This document shows positions 1 through 6,775 of a stretch of 8,745 bases of DNA, in pieces. Location: the NCBI GenBank assembly GCA_021648425.1, contig JAKISV010000120.1, positions 1 to 8,745 of the forward strand, written 5' to 3'. The notes beneath the pieces are model-generated. The model saw only the letters and a list, made by a program, of their open reading frames with translations, was not told where the DNA came from and made no database searches. How positions within the stretch are numbered: the first letter of the stretch is position 1; each line of letters opens with the position of its first letter. The position numbers and the translations under genes are program-made. Source of the stretch: Rhizobiaceae bacterium (GTDB lineage: Bacteria; Pseudomonadota; Alphaproteobacteria; Rhizobiales; Rhizobiaceae).

Positions 1-11
1 TGGACTGCGTT

Positions 12-51
12 ATGATTTACTTGTGGTCAACCAGACCAAGGCGTAAATCAT
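12..51. repeat. Nested inverted repeat (hairpin) before tsaB
   Basis: The 9-base arms ATGATTTAC (12-20) and GTAAATCAT (43-51) are perfect reverse complements. Inside them TGGTC (24-28) and GACCA (34-38) pair again around a 5-base loop, leaving a 3/4-base internal loop between the two stems. Neither side is followed by a T-run, so it does not look like an intrinsic terminator in either direction. It could be the 3' end structure of an upstream transcript, an RNA stability element, or an operator. The pairing is seen directly; the role is not known. Confidence 0.6.
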
Positions 52-73
52 GCCTTGCCAGTAACTGCGAAAA

Positions 74-130
74 ACCGGTCAAGTGATTCAATATGAACGA
101 AAAGCGCTCTAGAGCAAATTTTGGCCGGGT
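74..130. repeat. Imperfect inverted repeat with central GCTCTAGAGC palindrome
   Basis: Bases 74-82 (ACCGGTCAA) can pair with 121-130 (TTGGCCGGGT), with one bulged G at 127 and one G-U pair. The loop contains a perfect 10-base palindrome, GCTCTAGAGC, at 106-115. From memory, sequences built around CTCTAGAGC and AGCGCTCTAGAGC are abundant between genes in several Hyphomicrobiales genomes, so this may be one copy of a dispersed repeat. The right arm ends 12 bases before the tsaB start and could affect the 5' leader. The repeat is visible; family membership is inference. Confidence 0.4.
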
Positions 131-142
131 ATTCAAAAATCG

Positions 143-847
143 ATGATTGCACTTTCCATTGATACCGCAGCCAATTATTGTGCTGCAGCATTGAGTGATG
201 TCAATTCCGGAGAGATATTGGCCAGCGTCAACGAAGATATCGGGCGCGGCCATGCGGAAATGCTGCTGGATATTATTGACCAGTGCATGAAGCAGGCCAA
301 TGCGGGCTACCGGGATATCGAACAAATAGTCAGTACAATTGGCCCGGGAAGTTTCACCGGCGTTCGGGTGGGCCTGGCGACAGCACGCGCCATTGGGGTT
401 GCCCTTTCAAAACCGGTAATAGGTGTATCAAATCTGGAAGCCTGCGCGCGCTATGCCATGCAATTTGACAATATGCCTGTCGGTAACAAGCTTGTTTCCG
501 TAATTGTGGACGCTCGCAGAAACGAAGTCTATTTCCAGCAGTTCAACAACGCATTACCGGTGCAAAAACCGGTTGTTTCAGCAATTAAAGATCTGGAAAT
601 TGAAGATAGCGCGCTGTGTGGTTCGGGGGCTGCTGAATATGTCCTTTATAAAAAGCCTGACCGCAAACCGGTAATCATTCATGATAAGGCAACCGCGCCC
701 ATCGAAATTATCGCCGCCCTTGGTGCTGAGAAGCCTGTACCCGATTCCAGGCCCCAGCCATTATATTTGCGCGCAGCAGATGCAAAAATACAAGATGGTT
801 TTGCGGTGCCGCGTTGCGATATTGAAAATACAGATGTGCCGCGATGA
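143..847 (+). CDS. tsaB: tRNA t6A37 biosynthesis protein TsaB
   Basis: TsaB (YeaZ) is the non-catalytic scaffold that joins TsaD and TsaE in the cytoplasmic complex that puts threonylcarbamoyl on adenosine 37 of ANN-decoding tRNAs. The 234-residue length is normal. The ASKHA-fold N-terminus starts MIALSIDTAA, followed by GHAE (36-39), the hallmark GPGSFTGVRVG block (67-77), VDARRNEVY (122-130) and the C-terminal PLYLRAADAK (206-215). The ATG at 143 gives the expected N-terminus but has no visible Shine-Dalgarno sequence, so initiation may be weak or leaderless. tsaD and tsaE are not in the window, which is usual. The stop overlaps the rimI start as ATGA, indicating coupled translation. Confidence 0.96.
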   Translation: MIALSIDTAANYCAAALSDVNSGEILASVNEDIGRGHAEMLLDIIDQCMKQANAGYRDIEQIVSTIGPGSFTGVRVGLATARAIGVALSKPVIGVSNLEACARYAMQFDNMPVGNKLVSVIVDARRNEVYFQQFNNALPVQKPVVSAIKDLEIEDSALCGSGAAEYVLYKKPDRKPVIIHDKATAPIEIIAALGAEKPVPDSRPQPLYLRAADAKIQDGFAVPRCDIENTDVPR

Positions 848-1347
848 AACTGTTTGGTAAAAATCAGTTCCACATCAGTGAGGCACGAAATGAGGATTAC
901 CCTAAACTTGCCGATATTCATGCCCGTGGATTTGACCATGGCTGGAGTGAAGATGATATCGCCACCACGCTCGCGGGCAAAGGGGTAAACTGTCTGACGG
1001 CCAATATTCCAGGCGAGGGCGCAACTGGCCCCAAAGGATTTATGATCATGCGAACACTGGCCGGGCAAAGCGAGGTTTTGACTATTGCCATCGACCCGGG
1101 TTTTCGCAAACGAGGCATGGCCCGCGCATTGATGGAGCAGGCCATCAGACAGCTTCACAAAGAGCGCATCGGGCAGTTTTTTCTGGAAGTCAGCGAGTAT
1201 AACCTGGCCGCATTAAAGCTCTACCAATCCCTGAAGTTCAAGCAGGTTTCCCAACGCAAAAGCTACTATTCCAGCGCTACCCCCCCTGAGGATGAAGGTG
1301 AGCAATCAAAAGCCAATGCGCTTGTCATGCAACTTGAACTTCGCTAG
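844..1347 (+). CDS. rimI: Ribosomal protein S18 alanine N-acetyltransferase RimI
   Basis: This is a GNAT-family acetyltransferase that uses acetyl-CoA. RimI acetylates the N-terminal alanine of ribosomal protein S18. The acetyl-CoA-binding motif A is visible as IDPGFRKRGMARALM (83-97, with the R-x-x-G-x-A loop). The RimI-type C-terminal half follows: FLEVSEYNLAALKLYQSL (113-130), then FKQVSQRKSYY. At 167 residues it is slightly longer than the E. coli protein; about 15 residues near the C-terminus are hydrophilic (150-157). It starts within the tsaB stop (ATGA overlap) and has no clear ribosome binding site of its own, so coupling is likely. The tsaB-rimI pairing supports RimI over another GNAT protein, although the substrate is inferred from homology. 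Confidence 0.92.
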   Translation: MKLFGKNQFHISEARNEDYPKLADIHARGFDHGWSEDDIATTLAGKGVNCLTANIPGEGATGPKGFMIMRTLAGQSEVLTIAIDPGFRKRGMARALMEQAIRQLHKERIGQFFLEVSEYNLAALKLYQSLKFKQVSQRKSYYSSATPPEDEGEQSKANALVMQLELR

Positions 1348-1385
1348 ACAAGTTCCGCAGTGGCTATCGGGTGGAAACAGACAAA

Positions 1386-1829
1386 ATGAACACTTCAACT
1401 ATTGAAGAACTTTGCATGCAAAAGGGCCTTCGCATGACCGGCCAGCGCCGGGTGATTGCTCAGGTGCTTGATCGCGCTTTCGACCATCCCGATGTTGAAG
1501 AACTTTATCGCCGCTCAGTGGCCATCGATGAAAAAATCTCGATTGCCACGGTCTATCGAACTGTAAAGCTGTTGGAAGAATTCGATATTATCGAACGCCA
1601 CGATTTTCGCGATGGCCGCTCACGCTATGAACCGGCCCCTGAAGACCATCACGATCACCTGATTGATTTGAAATCCGGCAAGGTGATCGAATTTACCAGC
1701 GAAGAAATCGAAAAACTGCAAGTGGAAATCGCTCGCAAACTTGGCTTCAAACTGGTTGACCATCGCCTGGAACTCTACGGCGTGCCGATTGAGGGTAGTA
1801 AGACCAGCGACAGTGAGGAGCCTGAATGA
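1386..1829 (+). CDS. Fur-family metal-responsive regulator (Fur/Mur type)
   Basis: This is a Fur-superfamily DNA-binding repressor of 147 residues. It has a winged helix (about 5-80, with ISIATVYRTVKLLEE as the recognition region) and a dimerisation and metal-sensing domain with HHDH at 88-91 and the HRLELYGV end. The loop after HHDH reads LIDLKSGK, whereas E. coli Fur has LICLDCGK. The CxxC pair that binds structural zinc is therefore absent; the only cysteine is Cys10. This matches rhizobial Mur/Fur proteins, which in Rhizobium respond mainly to manganese. It lacks the haem-binding features of Irr. I chose the ATG at 1386; an in-frame GTG at 1371 would add five residues but has no better ribosome binding site. 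The stop overlaps the next gene as ATGA. Whether it senses Fe(II) or Mn(II) cannot be read from the sequence. Confidence 0.93.
   Translation: MNTSTIEELCMQKGLRMTGQRRVIAQVLDRAFDHPDVEELYRRSVAIDEKISIATVYRTVKLLEEFDIIERHDFRDGRSRYEPAPEDHHDHLIDLKSGKVIEFTSEEIEKLQVEIARKLGFKLVDHRLELYGVPIEGSKTSDSEEPE
1815..1820 (+). promoter_or_regulatory. Strong Shine-Dalgarno sequence for the acyltransferase gene
   Basis: GAGGAG lies inside the end of the fur-family gene, five bases before the ATG at 1826. It is the best ribosome binding site in the window and fixes that start. The acyltransferase can thus be translated efficiently in addition to coupling through the ATGA overlap. Confidence 0.7.
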
Positions 1830-2662
1830 TCGCCGGTTTGGTTCTGGTAATCAGACTTGTTCTCATGTTGCTGGTAACCGCAGTTCTTGCATTCGCCACC
1901 TGGGTCGCCCGGTTATTTCGATTGAAATCATCCCAGAAAATTCCCCGCCTGCTCAACCGGTTATTGCTGCGTATCATTGGTGTACGGGTAAATATTCACG
2001 GCGATTTCAGCACCGCCCATCCATTGCTGCTGGTTTCCAACCATGTTTCCTGGGTTGATATTCTGGTGATGGGTTCGCTCAAGGAAATCTGCTTCATCGC
2101 CAAATCCGAAATCAATTCCTGGCCGGTAATCAACAAGCTGGCAAGGTTGCAGGGAACTGTTTTTATCGATCGAAACAACCGCCGTCACGCCGCCATTCAG
2201 GCAGATACCATCGCCAACCGGCTGCTGCATGGTGATGTCATGGTGTTATTTGCTGAAGGCACCACCAGTGATGGCAATAAGATACTGGACTTTAACAGCT
2301 CTCTTCTGGGTGCCGCCCAATATGCTATCAAACAATCGCATATTGACCATGTCATGGTGCAACCCGTAGCAATCACCTATACCCGCTTGCATGGCATCCC
2401 CCTGGGAAGGCGTTATCAGCCACTGGCTTCCTGGCCCGGAGATGTTGGACTGATGCCGCATTTGTTAGGCTTTTTGAAAAATTCAGCATTTGACGTTGAT
2501 GTCATGTTAGGAGAGCCACTGGAGTTTTCTGCTACTACTAACCGCAAGGCATTGACTAAGGCCGCCAATATTCAAGTGTCCAAGATGTTTGGCAAAGCGT
2601 TGAGAGGTGATATAGGACCTACCAAACGCTCTAAAACGCGCAGTGAACAGGACAACCGATGA
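1826..2662 (+). CDS. PlsC-family 1-acyl acyltransferase (PlsC or OlsA type)
   Basis: This is a membrane-bound acyltransferase of the PlsC/AGPAT superfamily, 278 residues. An N-terminal hydrophobic segment (about 5-30) anchors it. The catalytic HX4D motif is NHVSWVD (His73, Asp78), followed by FIDR (113-116), the acceptor-binding FAEGTTSDG (142-150, EGT 144-146) and VQPVAITY (178-185). The family moves an acyl group from acyl-ACP or acyl-CoA to lysophosphatidate (PlsC), giving phosphatidic acid, or to lyso-ornithine lipid (OlsA). From memory, the Sinorhizobium meliloti gene at this position, between the fur-like gene and miaB, is olsA, so ornithine lipid synthesis is a real alternative. The motifs do not separate the two, so no symbol is given. 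The start follows a strong GAGGAG site, and the stop overlaps miaB by four bases. Confidence 0.9.
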   Translation: MIAGLVLVIRLVLMLLVTAVLAFATWVARLFRLKSSQKIPRLLNRLLLRIIGVRVNIHGDFSTAHPLLLVSNHVSWVDILVMGSLKEICFIAKSEINSWPVINKLARLQGTVFIDRNNRRHAAIQADTIANRLLHGDVMVLFAEGTTSDGNKILDFNSSLLGAAQYAIKQSHIDHVMVQPVAITYTRLHGIPLGRRYQPLASWPGDVGLMPHLLGFLKNSAFDVDVMLGEPLEFSATTNRKALTKAANIQVSKMFGKALRGDIGPTKRSKTRSEQDNR

Positions 2663-4059
2663 ACGAAGTGACGTTACCAACAACCCAAAAAACACAGCGC
2701 ACCGCCAACACCCGCAAAGTGTTTATCAAAACCTATGGCTGTCAGATGAATGTCTATGATTCTGAACGCATGGGCGATGCGCTGGCTGGGGATGGTTATC
2801 AGGTAACAAAAAACATCGAAGAGGCGGAACTGGTTCTGCTCAATACCTGCCATATTCGTGAAAAGGCCGCCGAAAAAGTCTATTCCGATATCGGGCGCAT
2901 TCGTAAAATCAAAGAGAAGAATGAAGCCGATGGCAGGCGTCTCACCATTGGTGTAACCGGCTGCGTTGCACAGGCCGAAGGAAAAGAAATTCTGCACCGC
3001 GCCAAAGCCGTCGATCTGGTGGTTGGGCCGCAAACTTATCACCGCCTGCCGCAAATCGTTGCGCGTGCACTTTCAGGCGAACGGGTGGTGGATACTGATT
3101 ATGCAACAGAAGACAAGTTTGAGCATCTGCCAAAACCACAACGCGCCCAGGTGATCAGTCGCGGGGTAACCGCATTCCTCACCATTCAGGAAGGTTGCGA
3201 CAAATTTTGTACGTTCTGCGTTGTTCCCTACACAAGAGGCTCGGAACAATCGCGCCCGGTTTCCCGGATAGTTGAAGAAGCCCGGCGCCTTACTCAGGCA
3301 GGTGTTCGCGAAATCACTTTGCTTGGCCAGAACGTCAATGCGTGGCACGGCGAAGGACCTGATGGCCGGGAGTGGGGTTTGGGTGAACTGTTATTCAAAC
3401 TGGCCAAACTCGATGGCCTTCAGCGCCTGCGTTATACCACCTCTCATCCAATCGATATGTCGCGCGATGATGAAGACAGCCTGCTTGCCGCTCACCGCGA
3501 CCTTGAGATTTTGATGCCTTATCTGCATCTGCCGGTGCAATCGGGTTCTGACCGAATCTTGAAAGCCATGAACCGCCATCATACGGCAGATGACTATTTG
3601 CGAGCCATTGAGCGCTTCAGAAACGTACGCCCTGATATCGCCATATCAGGAGATTTTATTGTTGGTTTTCCCGGTGAGAGCGATGAAGATTTCAATCAAA
3701 CTCTTTCTCTCATCAATGAAGTGAATTACGCCTCCGCCTTCTCGTTTTGTTATAGCCCCAGACCCGGCACTCCCGGTGCACTGTTGAAAGAAACCGTACC
3801 AAAAGAAATAGCCTCAGCCCGCCTGCAGGAATTGCAGGCATTGCTCAATCAACAGCAGTATGCCTTCAATCAAAACTGCGTTGGAAAACAGATGGATGTG
3901 TTGCTGGAGAAACCAGGCAAGAAACCAGATCAGCTGATAGCCCGCTCACCCTGGTTGCAATCGGTGATACTAAACGATAGCGTTGGCAAAATTGGTGATA
4001 TCCTGCCGGTCAGGATTATCGAAGGCAGCCCCAACAGTCTTGTTGGTGAGGTGATATAG
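2659..4059 (+). CDS. miaB: tRNA-2-methylthio-N6-dimethylallyladenosine synthase MiaB
   Basis: MiaB is a radical-SAM methylthiotransferase that converts i6A37 to ms2i6A37 in UNN-decoding tRNAs, using two [4Fe-4S] clusters. The N-terminal MTTase domain carries its three cluster cysteines at Cys28 (TYGCQMN), Cys64 (NTCHIREKA) and Cys102 (TGCVAQ). The radical-SAM core has the CxxxCxxC motif at Cys180, Cys184 and Cys187 (EGCDKFCTFC), then VPYTRG. Further family blocks are TSHP (261-264), LHLPVQSGSD (289-298) and FIVGFPGE (333-340). The tail from about 395 is the TRAM RNA-binding domain. The 466-residue length is normal and no key residue is missing. AGGA at 2649-2652 lies six bases before the ATG, which overlaps the preceding stop. 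Confidence 0.97.
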   Translation: MNEVTLPTTQKTQRTANTRKVFIKTYGCQMNVYDSERMGDALAGDGYQVTKNIEEAELVLLNTCHIREKAAEKVYSDIGRIRKIKEKNEADGRRLTIGVTGCVAQAEGKEILHRAKAVDLVVGPQTYHRLPQIVARALSGERVVDTDYATEDKFEHLPKPQRAQVISRGVTAFLTIQEGCDKFCTFCVVPYTRGSEQSRPVSRIVEEARRLTQAGVREITLLGQNVNAWHGEGPDGREWGLGELLFKLAKLDGLQRLRYTTSHPIDMSRDDEDSLLAAHRDLEILMPYLHLPVQSGSDRILKAMNRHHTADDYLRAIERFRNVRPDIAISGDFIVGFPGESDEDFNQTLSLINEVNYASAFSFCYSPRPGTPGALLKETVPKEIASARLQELQALLNQQQYAFNQNCVGKQMDVLLEKPGKKPDQLIARSPWLQSVILNDSVGKIGDILPVRIIEGSPNSLVGEVI

Positions 4060-4067
4060 ATTTTTAC

Positions 4068-4071
4068 GGAG
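4068..4071 (+). promoter_or_regulatory. Ribosome binding site deciding the phoH start
   Basis: GGAG sits in the 18-base gap after miaB. Two TTG codons follow in tandem at 4075 and 4078. Spacing is three bases to the first and six to the second, so the second TTG is favoured. No in-frame ATG occurs before residue 103, which makes a TTG start close to certain. Confidence 0.55.
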
Positions 4072-4077
4072 AATTTG

Positions 4078-5136
4078 TTGAACAAGCACGAAAATATCAA
4101 ATCCCATTCCGGCAGAAATTCGCAACAAAATACTCCAGACACCGATCATATTGTATTGTCCTTTGACGACAATAAATATGTTGCGGTTTTATTCGGAAAA
4201 TTTGATGAACACCTGGCTCTGATTGAGCAAAAACTCGGTATTGACGCGATTGCACGCGGCAACAAGGTCGATCTGCGTGGAGAAACCACCGCTGTGGCGC
4301 GCGCCAGGACGGCCCTTGAGCAATTATATGCCAAACTGCAATCGGGTGAAAATATCGATGCCGGTGAAGTAGATGGAGCAATTCGCATGGCAGCACCGCA
4401 AAAATCAACAGCGAAATCCGGCAGTACAAAAACCTCAACTGCACCAAAATCCGGCAGTGCTGCGCGCATTTCAACCCACAAAAAGAATGTTCAGGCCCGC
4501 ACGCCTATGCAGGATGCTTATATCCGCGCGATGAAAAATACCGAGCTGGTATTTGGTATCGGCCCCGCTGGCACCGGAAAAACTTATCTTGCCGTTGCCC
4601 ACGCTGCATCACTGTTGGAGCAGGGGGCAATCGACCGAATAATTTTGTCACGCCCGGCAGTGGAAGCAGGTGAGCGGCTGGGGTTTTTGCCCGGCGACAT
4701 GAAAGAAAAAGTCGACCCTTATCTGCGCCCGCTCTATGATGCGCTTTATGACATGATGCCCGGTGAGAAAGTGGAACGGGCAATCACATCGGGCGCAATT
4801 GAAATTGCACCCCTGGCATTTATGCGCGGACGCACCCTGGCGAATTCGGCGATTATCCTGGATGAGGCCCAGAATTCAACCACCATGCAGATGAAAATGT
4901 TCCTGACCCGCCTTGGCGAAAATTCCTGCATGATAGTCACCGGCGACCCAAGCCAGATAGATTTGCCCAGAGGGGAAAAATCCGGCCTGGTGGAGGCATT
5001 GGATATCTTGCGCCAGGTCAATGGCATTGAACAGATAAGGTTCACCTCAGCAGATGTGGTGCGCCATCACCTGGTGGCAAAAATAGTTGATGCCTATGAT
5101 AAATCCAGCTCAAATGTGCAGGCAGCGGGCAAGTGA
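4078..5136 (+). CDS. phoH: PhoH family ATPase (YbeZ type)
   Basis: This is a P-loop ATPase of the PhoH/YbeZ family, cytoplasmic, and a genetic and physical partner of the YbeY RNase in other bacteria. It has 352 residues from the TTG at 4078. The N-terminal KH-like region spans about 24-88. A low-complexity linker of Ser, Thr, Lys and Ala follows (about 106-138). The ATPase domain has Walker A GPAGTGKT (162-169), SRPAVEAGERLGFLPG (191-206), Walker B ILDEAQ (260-265) and TGDPSQIDLPRG (288-299). The linker contains an in-frame 33-base partial repeat (AAATCCGGCAGT at 4414-4425 and 4447-4458). The start is a TTG; a second in-frame TTG lies three bases upstream. The stop overlaps ybeY by four bases (GTGA). 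The RNA substrate and the exact role of the family are not settled. Confidence 0.95.
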   Translation: MNKHENIKSHSGRNSQQNTPDTDHIVLSFDDNKYVAVLFGKFDEHLALIEQKLGIDAIARGNKVDLRGETTAVARARTALEQLYAKLQSGENIDAGEVDGAIRMAAPQKSTAKSGSTKTSTAPKSGSAARISTHKKNVQARTPMQDAYIRAMKNTELVFGIGPAGTGKTYLAVAHAASLLEQGAIDRIILSRPAVEAGERLGFLPGDMKEKVDPYLRPLYDALYDMMPGEKVERAITSGAIEIAPLAFMRGRTLANSAIILDEAQNSTTMQMKMFLTRLGENSCMIVTGDPSQIDLPRGEKSGLVEALDILRQVNGIEQIRFTSADVVRHHLVAKIVDAYDKSSSNVQAAGK

Positions 5137-5618
5137 AAACCAGTCCGGTAATTGAGTTGAATATAGCCTGCGAAGGCTGGCCGCCAATTGAGGAATTACA
5201 CAAACTGGCGGGCGAAGCGATTTCTGCAATCACCAAAATTGCGAAACTGAACTATCCAGCCGATGCACAGCTGAGCCTGCTGTTTTGCGATGATGAAGAA
5301 ATCACCGCCCTGAATAAAAAGTTTCGCCAACAAAACAAACCAACCAATGTCCTGTCTTTTCCTGTTGCGCACAGTTTGCCTGATGGACCGGAAGCTGAAA
5401 TGCTGGGGGATATTGCTTTTTCCCTGCAAAAAATAAAAGAAGAAGCGGCTCTTGATAACAAGAAATTCGAACACCACTTGATTCATTTGATGATTCATGG
5501 ATTTTTACATCTTTTCGGTTATGATCACCTTGAAGATGATAATGCCACAATAATGGAAACTTTGGAGAAAGAAGCGTTGGGCAGTCTTGGAATTGCAGAC
5601 CCCTATGGGAATGCATAA
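5133..5618 (+). CDS. ybeY: Endoribonuclease YbeY, 16S rRNA maturation factor
   Basis: YbeY is a zinc-dependent endoribonuclease of the UPF0054 family, involved in 16S rRNA 3'-end maturation, ribosome quality control and small-RNA regulation. The metal-binding signature HGxxHxxGxxH is complete: His122, His126 and His132 in HGFLHLFGYDH. Upstream are the family's NVLSFP (72-77) and LGDIAFS (91-97). The 161-residue length is normal for alphaproteobacteria. The start is a GTG overlapping the phoH stop (GTGA) with only a weak purine-rich stretch before it, so expression probably depends on coupling to phoH. The phoH-ybeY-corC order is the same as ybeZ-ybeY-ybeX in E. coli. Confidence 0.96.
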   Translation: MKTSPVIELNIACEGWPPIEELHKLAGEAISAITKIAKLNYPADAQLSLLFCDDEEITALNKKFRQQNKPTNVLSFPVAHSLPDGPEAEMLGDIAFSLQKIKEEAALDNKKFEHHLIHLMIHGFLHLFGYDHLEDDNATIMETLEKEALGSLGIADPYGNA

Positions 5619-6705
5619 TTCGATCGACCCTGACGCAAACAACAAAATGAACGACCCCGACCCCGCGATAAAGATCAAGGCTGGCAGCGATAACATGTTG
5701 CTCCAGCCATCCTCAGCGGACACTTCCAAAAATAACAGCGATTCCGGCAATGGCCGCAATCTCAATGGTACCAGACGCCCAACAATATTGGGTAGGGTTC
5801 AACGCCTGTTTCGTAGCGGCAAGGTTGATGCTACCCAGGTCCGCGAAGATCTGGCCGACGTGCTGGCGGAAAGTGAAGTTCAGGCAGATGGCTTTACCTC
5901 TGAAGAAAAAACCATGCTTAACAATGTGCTGCGCTTGCAGCACATCCGTGTTGAAGATGTAATGACCCCGCGCGCTGAATTGGAAGCAATAGAAATCAAT
6001 ACCAAACTGGGTGAATTGCTGCGGGCCTTTGAGGAAACCGGCCATTCACGCCTGCCCGTTTATGCTGAAACACTCGATGACCCGCGTGGAATGGTTCATA
6101 TTCGCGATGTAGTCACCTATATCACACAGACTGCAAGCCAGAGTAAATCACAATCAGCATCGCGTAAAAGGCCCTTGCCTGCCGATCTTGATTTGAAAAA
6201 CGTCTCCCTTTCCAAGCCACTGCGCAGCCTCAATCTGCTGCGCGAAATTTTGTTTGTCCCGCCCTCTATGGCCGCCTCAGACCTGATGAGAAAGATGCAG
6301 GCAACGCGTATACAAATCGCCCTGGTTATCGATGAATATGGCGGTACAGATGGCCTGGTTTCTCTGGAAGATCTGGTTGAAGTGGTTGTTGGTGATATTG
6401 AAGATGAACATGATGATGATGATGGCGATCTCATTGTTGAAACAGCCGATGGGATTTTTGTTTGTGATGCAAGAGCCGAACTTGATGATATTGCCCTTAG
6501 AGTTGGCGATGATTTTCAGATTGGTGAAACTGGCGAAGATGTTGAAACAATCGGCGGATTGATATTTGCAATTATCGGCAGAGTACCGGTGCGCGGCGAA
6601 GTGATTGAAGCCCTCGGGTTTGAATTTCGCGTCATTGACGCCGACCCGCGACGTATCAAAAAGATCGAGCTGGAGCGTTCGGGTAAACGCAAACGTGTTT
6701 CTTAG
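5605..6705 (+). CDS. corC: CorC/YbeX-type CBS-domain protein (hemolysin family, no membrane domain)
   Basis: This is a soluble CorC/YbeX-like protein with 366 residues from the ATG at 5605. After a polar, low-complexity N-terminus (about 1-58) comes RVEDVMTPRAELEAI (115-129), opening the first CBS domain (to about 175). The second CBS domain (about 210-265) includes IALVIDEYGGTDGLVSLEDLVE. An acidic run (DIEDEHDDDDGD, 264-275) leads into the CorC_HlyC domain (about 276-355). No DUF21 transmembrane domain is present, so it is not a membrane transporter by itself. The family has been linked to magnesium and cobalt efflux and, in E. coli YbeX, to ribosome metabolism. The start is uncertain: ATG 5605, ATG 5611, ATG 5647 and TTG 5587 are all in frame and none has a good ribosome binding site. 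The chosen one overlaps ybeY by 14 bases. Confidence 0.92.
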   Translation: MGMHNSIDPDANNKMNDPDPAIKIKAGSDNMLLQPSSADTSKNNSDSGNGRNLNGTRRPTILGRVQRLFRSGKVDATQVREDLADVLAESEVQADGFTSEEKTMLNNVLRLQHIRVEDVMTPRAELEAIEINTKLGELLRAFEETGHSRLPVYAETLDDPRGMVHIRDVVTYITQTASQSKSQSASRKRPLPADLDLKNVSLSKPLRSLNLLREILFVPPSMAASDLMRKMQATRIQIALVIDEYGGTDGLVSLEDLVEVVVGDIEDEHDDDDGDLIVETADGIFVCDARAELDDIALRVGDDFQIGETGEDVETIGGLIFAIIGRVPVRGEVIEALGFEFRVIDADPRRIKKIELERSGKRKRVS

Positions 6706-6766
6706 AGCGCTTATTGGCGCTTGACCATTTCCCGCCGCGCGCTATCCCTCATCAACCAGACTTCAC

Positions 6767-6772
6767 AGGTGA
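6767..6772 (+). promoter_or_regulatory. Ribosome binding site deciding the lnt start
   Basis: AGGTGA, with its AGG core six bases before the GTG at 6776, supports that GTG as the start. The next in-frame ATG (6845) would remove the conserved residues ahead of the first membrane helix. Confidence 0.5.
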
Positions 6773-6775
6773 TTC

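Larger units (their letters stand above)
1..142. other. Non-coding leader upstream of tsaB
   Basis: No gene can be supported here. The three + strand frames close early: frame 1 at 13-15, frame 2 at 44-46 and frame 3 at 87-89. At most the last codons of an upstream gene could be present, and nothing in those short translations is recognisable. The stretch holds two inverted repeats, annotated separately at 12-51 and 74-130. No convincing sigma-70 promoter and no Shine-Dalgarno sequence is visible before the tsaB ATG. A minus-strand open frame crossing this region runs far into tsaB and is a shadow of it. Confidence 0.6.

Noticed and set aside
17..325. Minus-strand open frame of 102 codons over the tsaB start
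   Set aside because: It overlaps the well-supported tsaB coding region and its translation resembles no known family; it is a shadow frame.
2674..3054. Long minus-strand frame opposite miaB
   Set aside because: Complement of a highly conserved radical-SAM gene with all cysteines intact; no independent support.
6403..6426. GATGAT repeat tract in corC as a phase-variable microsatellite
   Set aside because: It is short, in whole codons and encodes the acidic run of the protein; changes would not shift the frame.
6706..6721. Stem AGCGC-N6-GCGCT just after the corC stop, as a terminator
   Set aside because: Only five base pairs and no following T-run (TTGACCATTTCCC); a chance or weak structure is more likely than a terminator.
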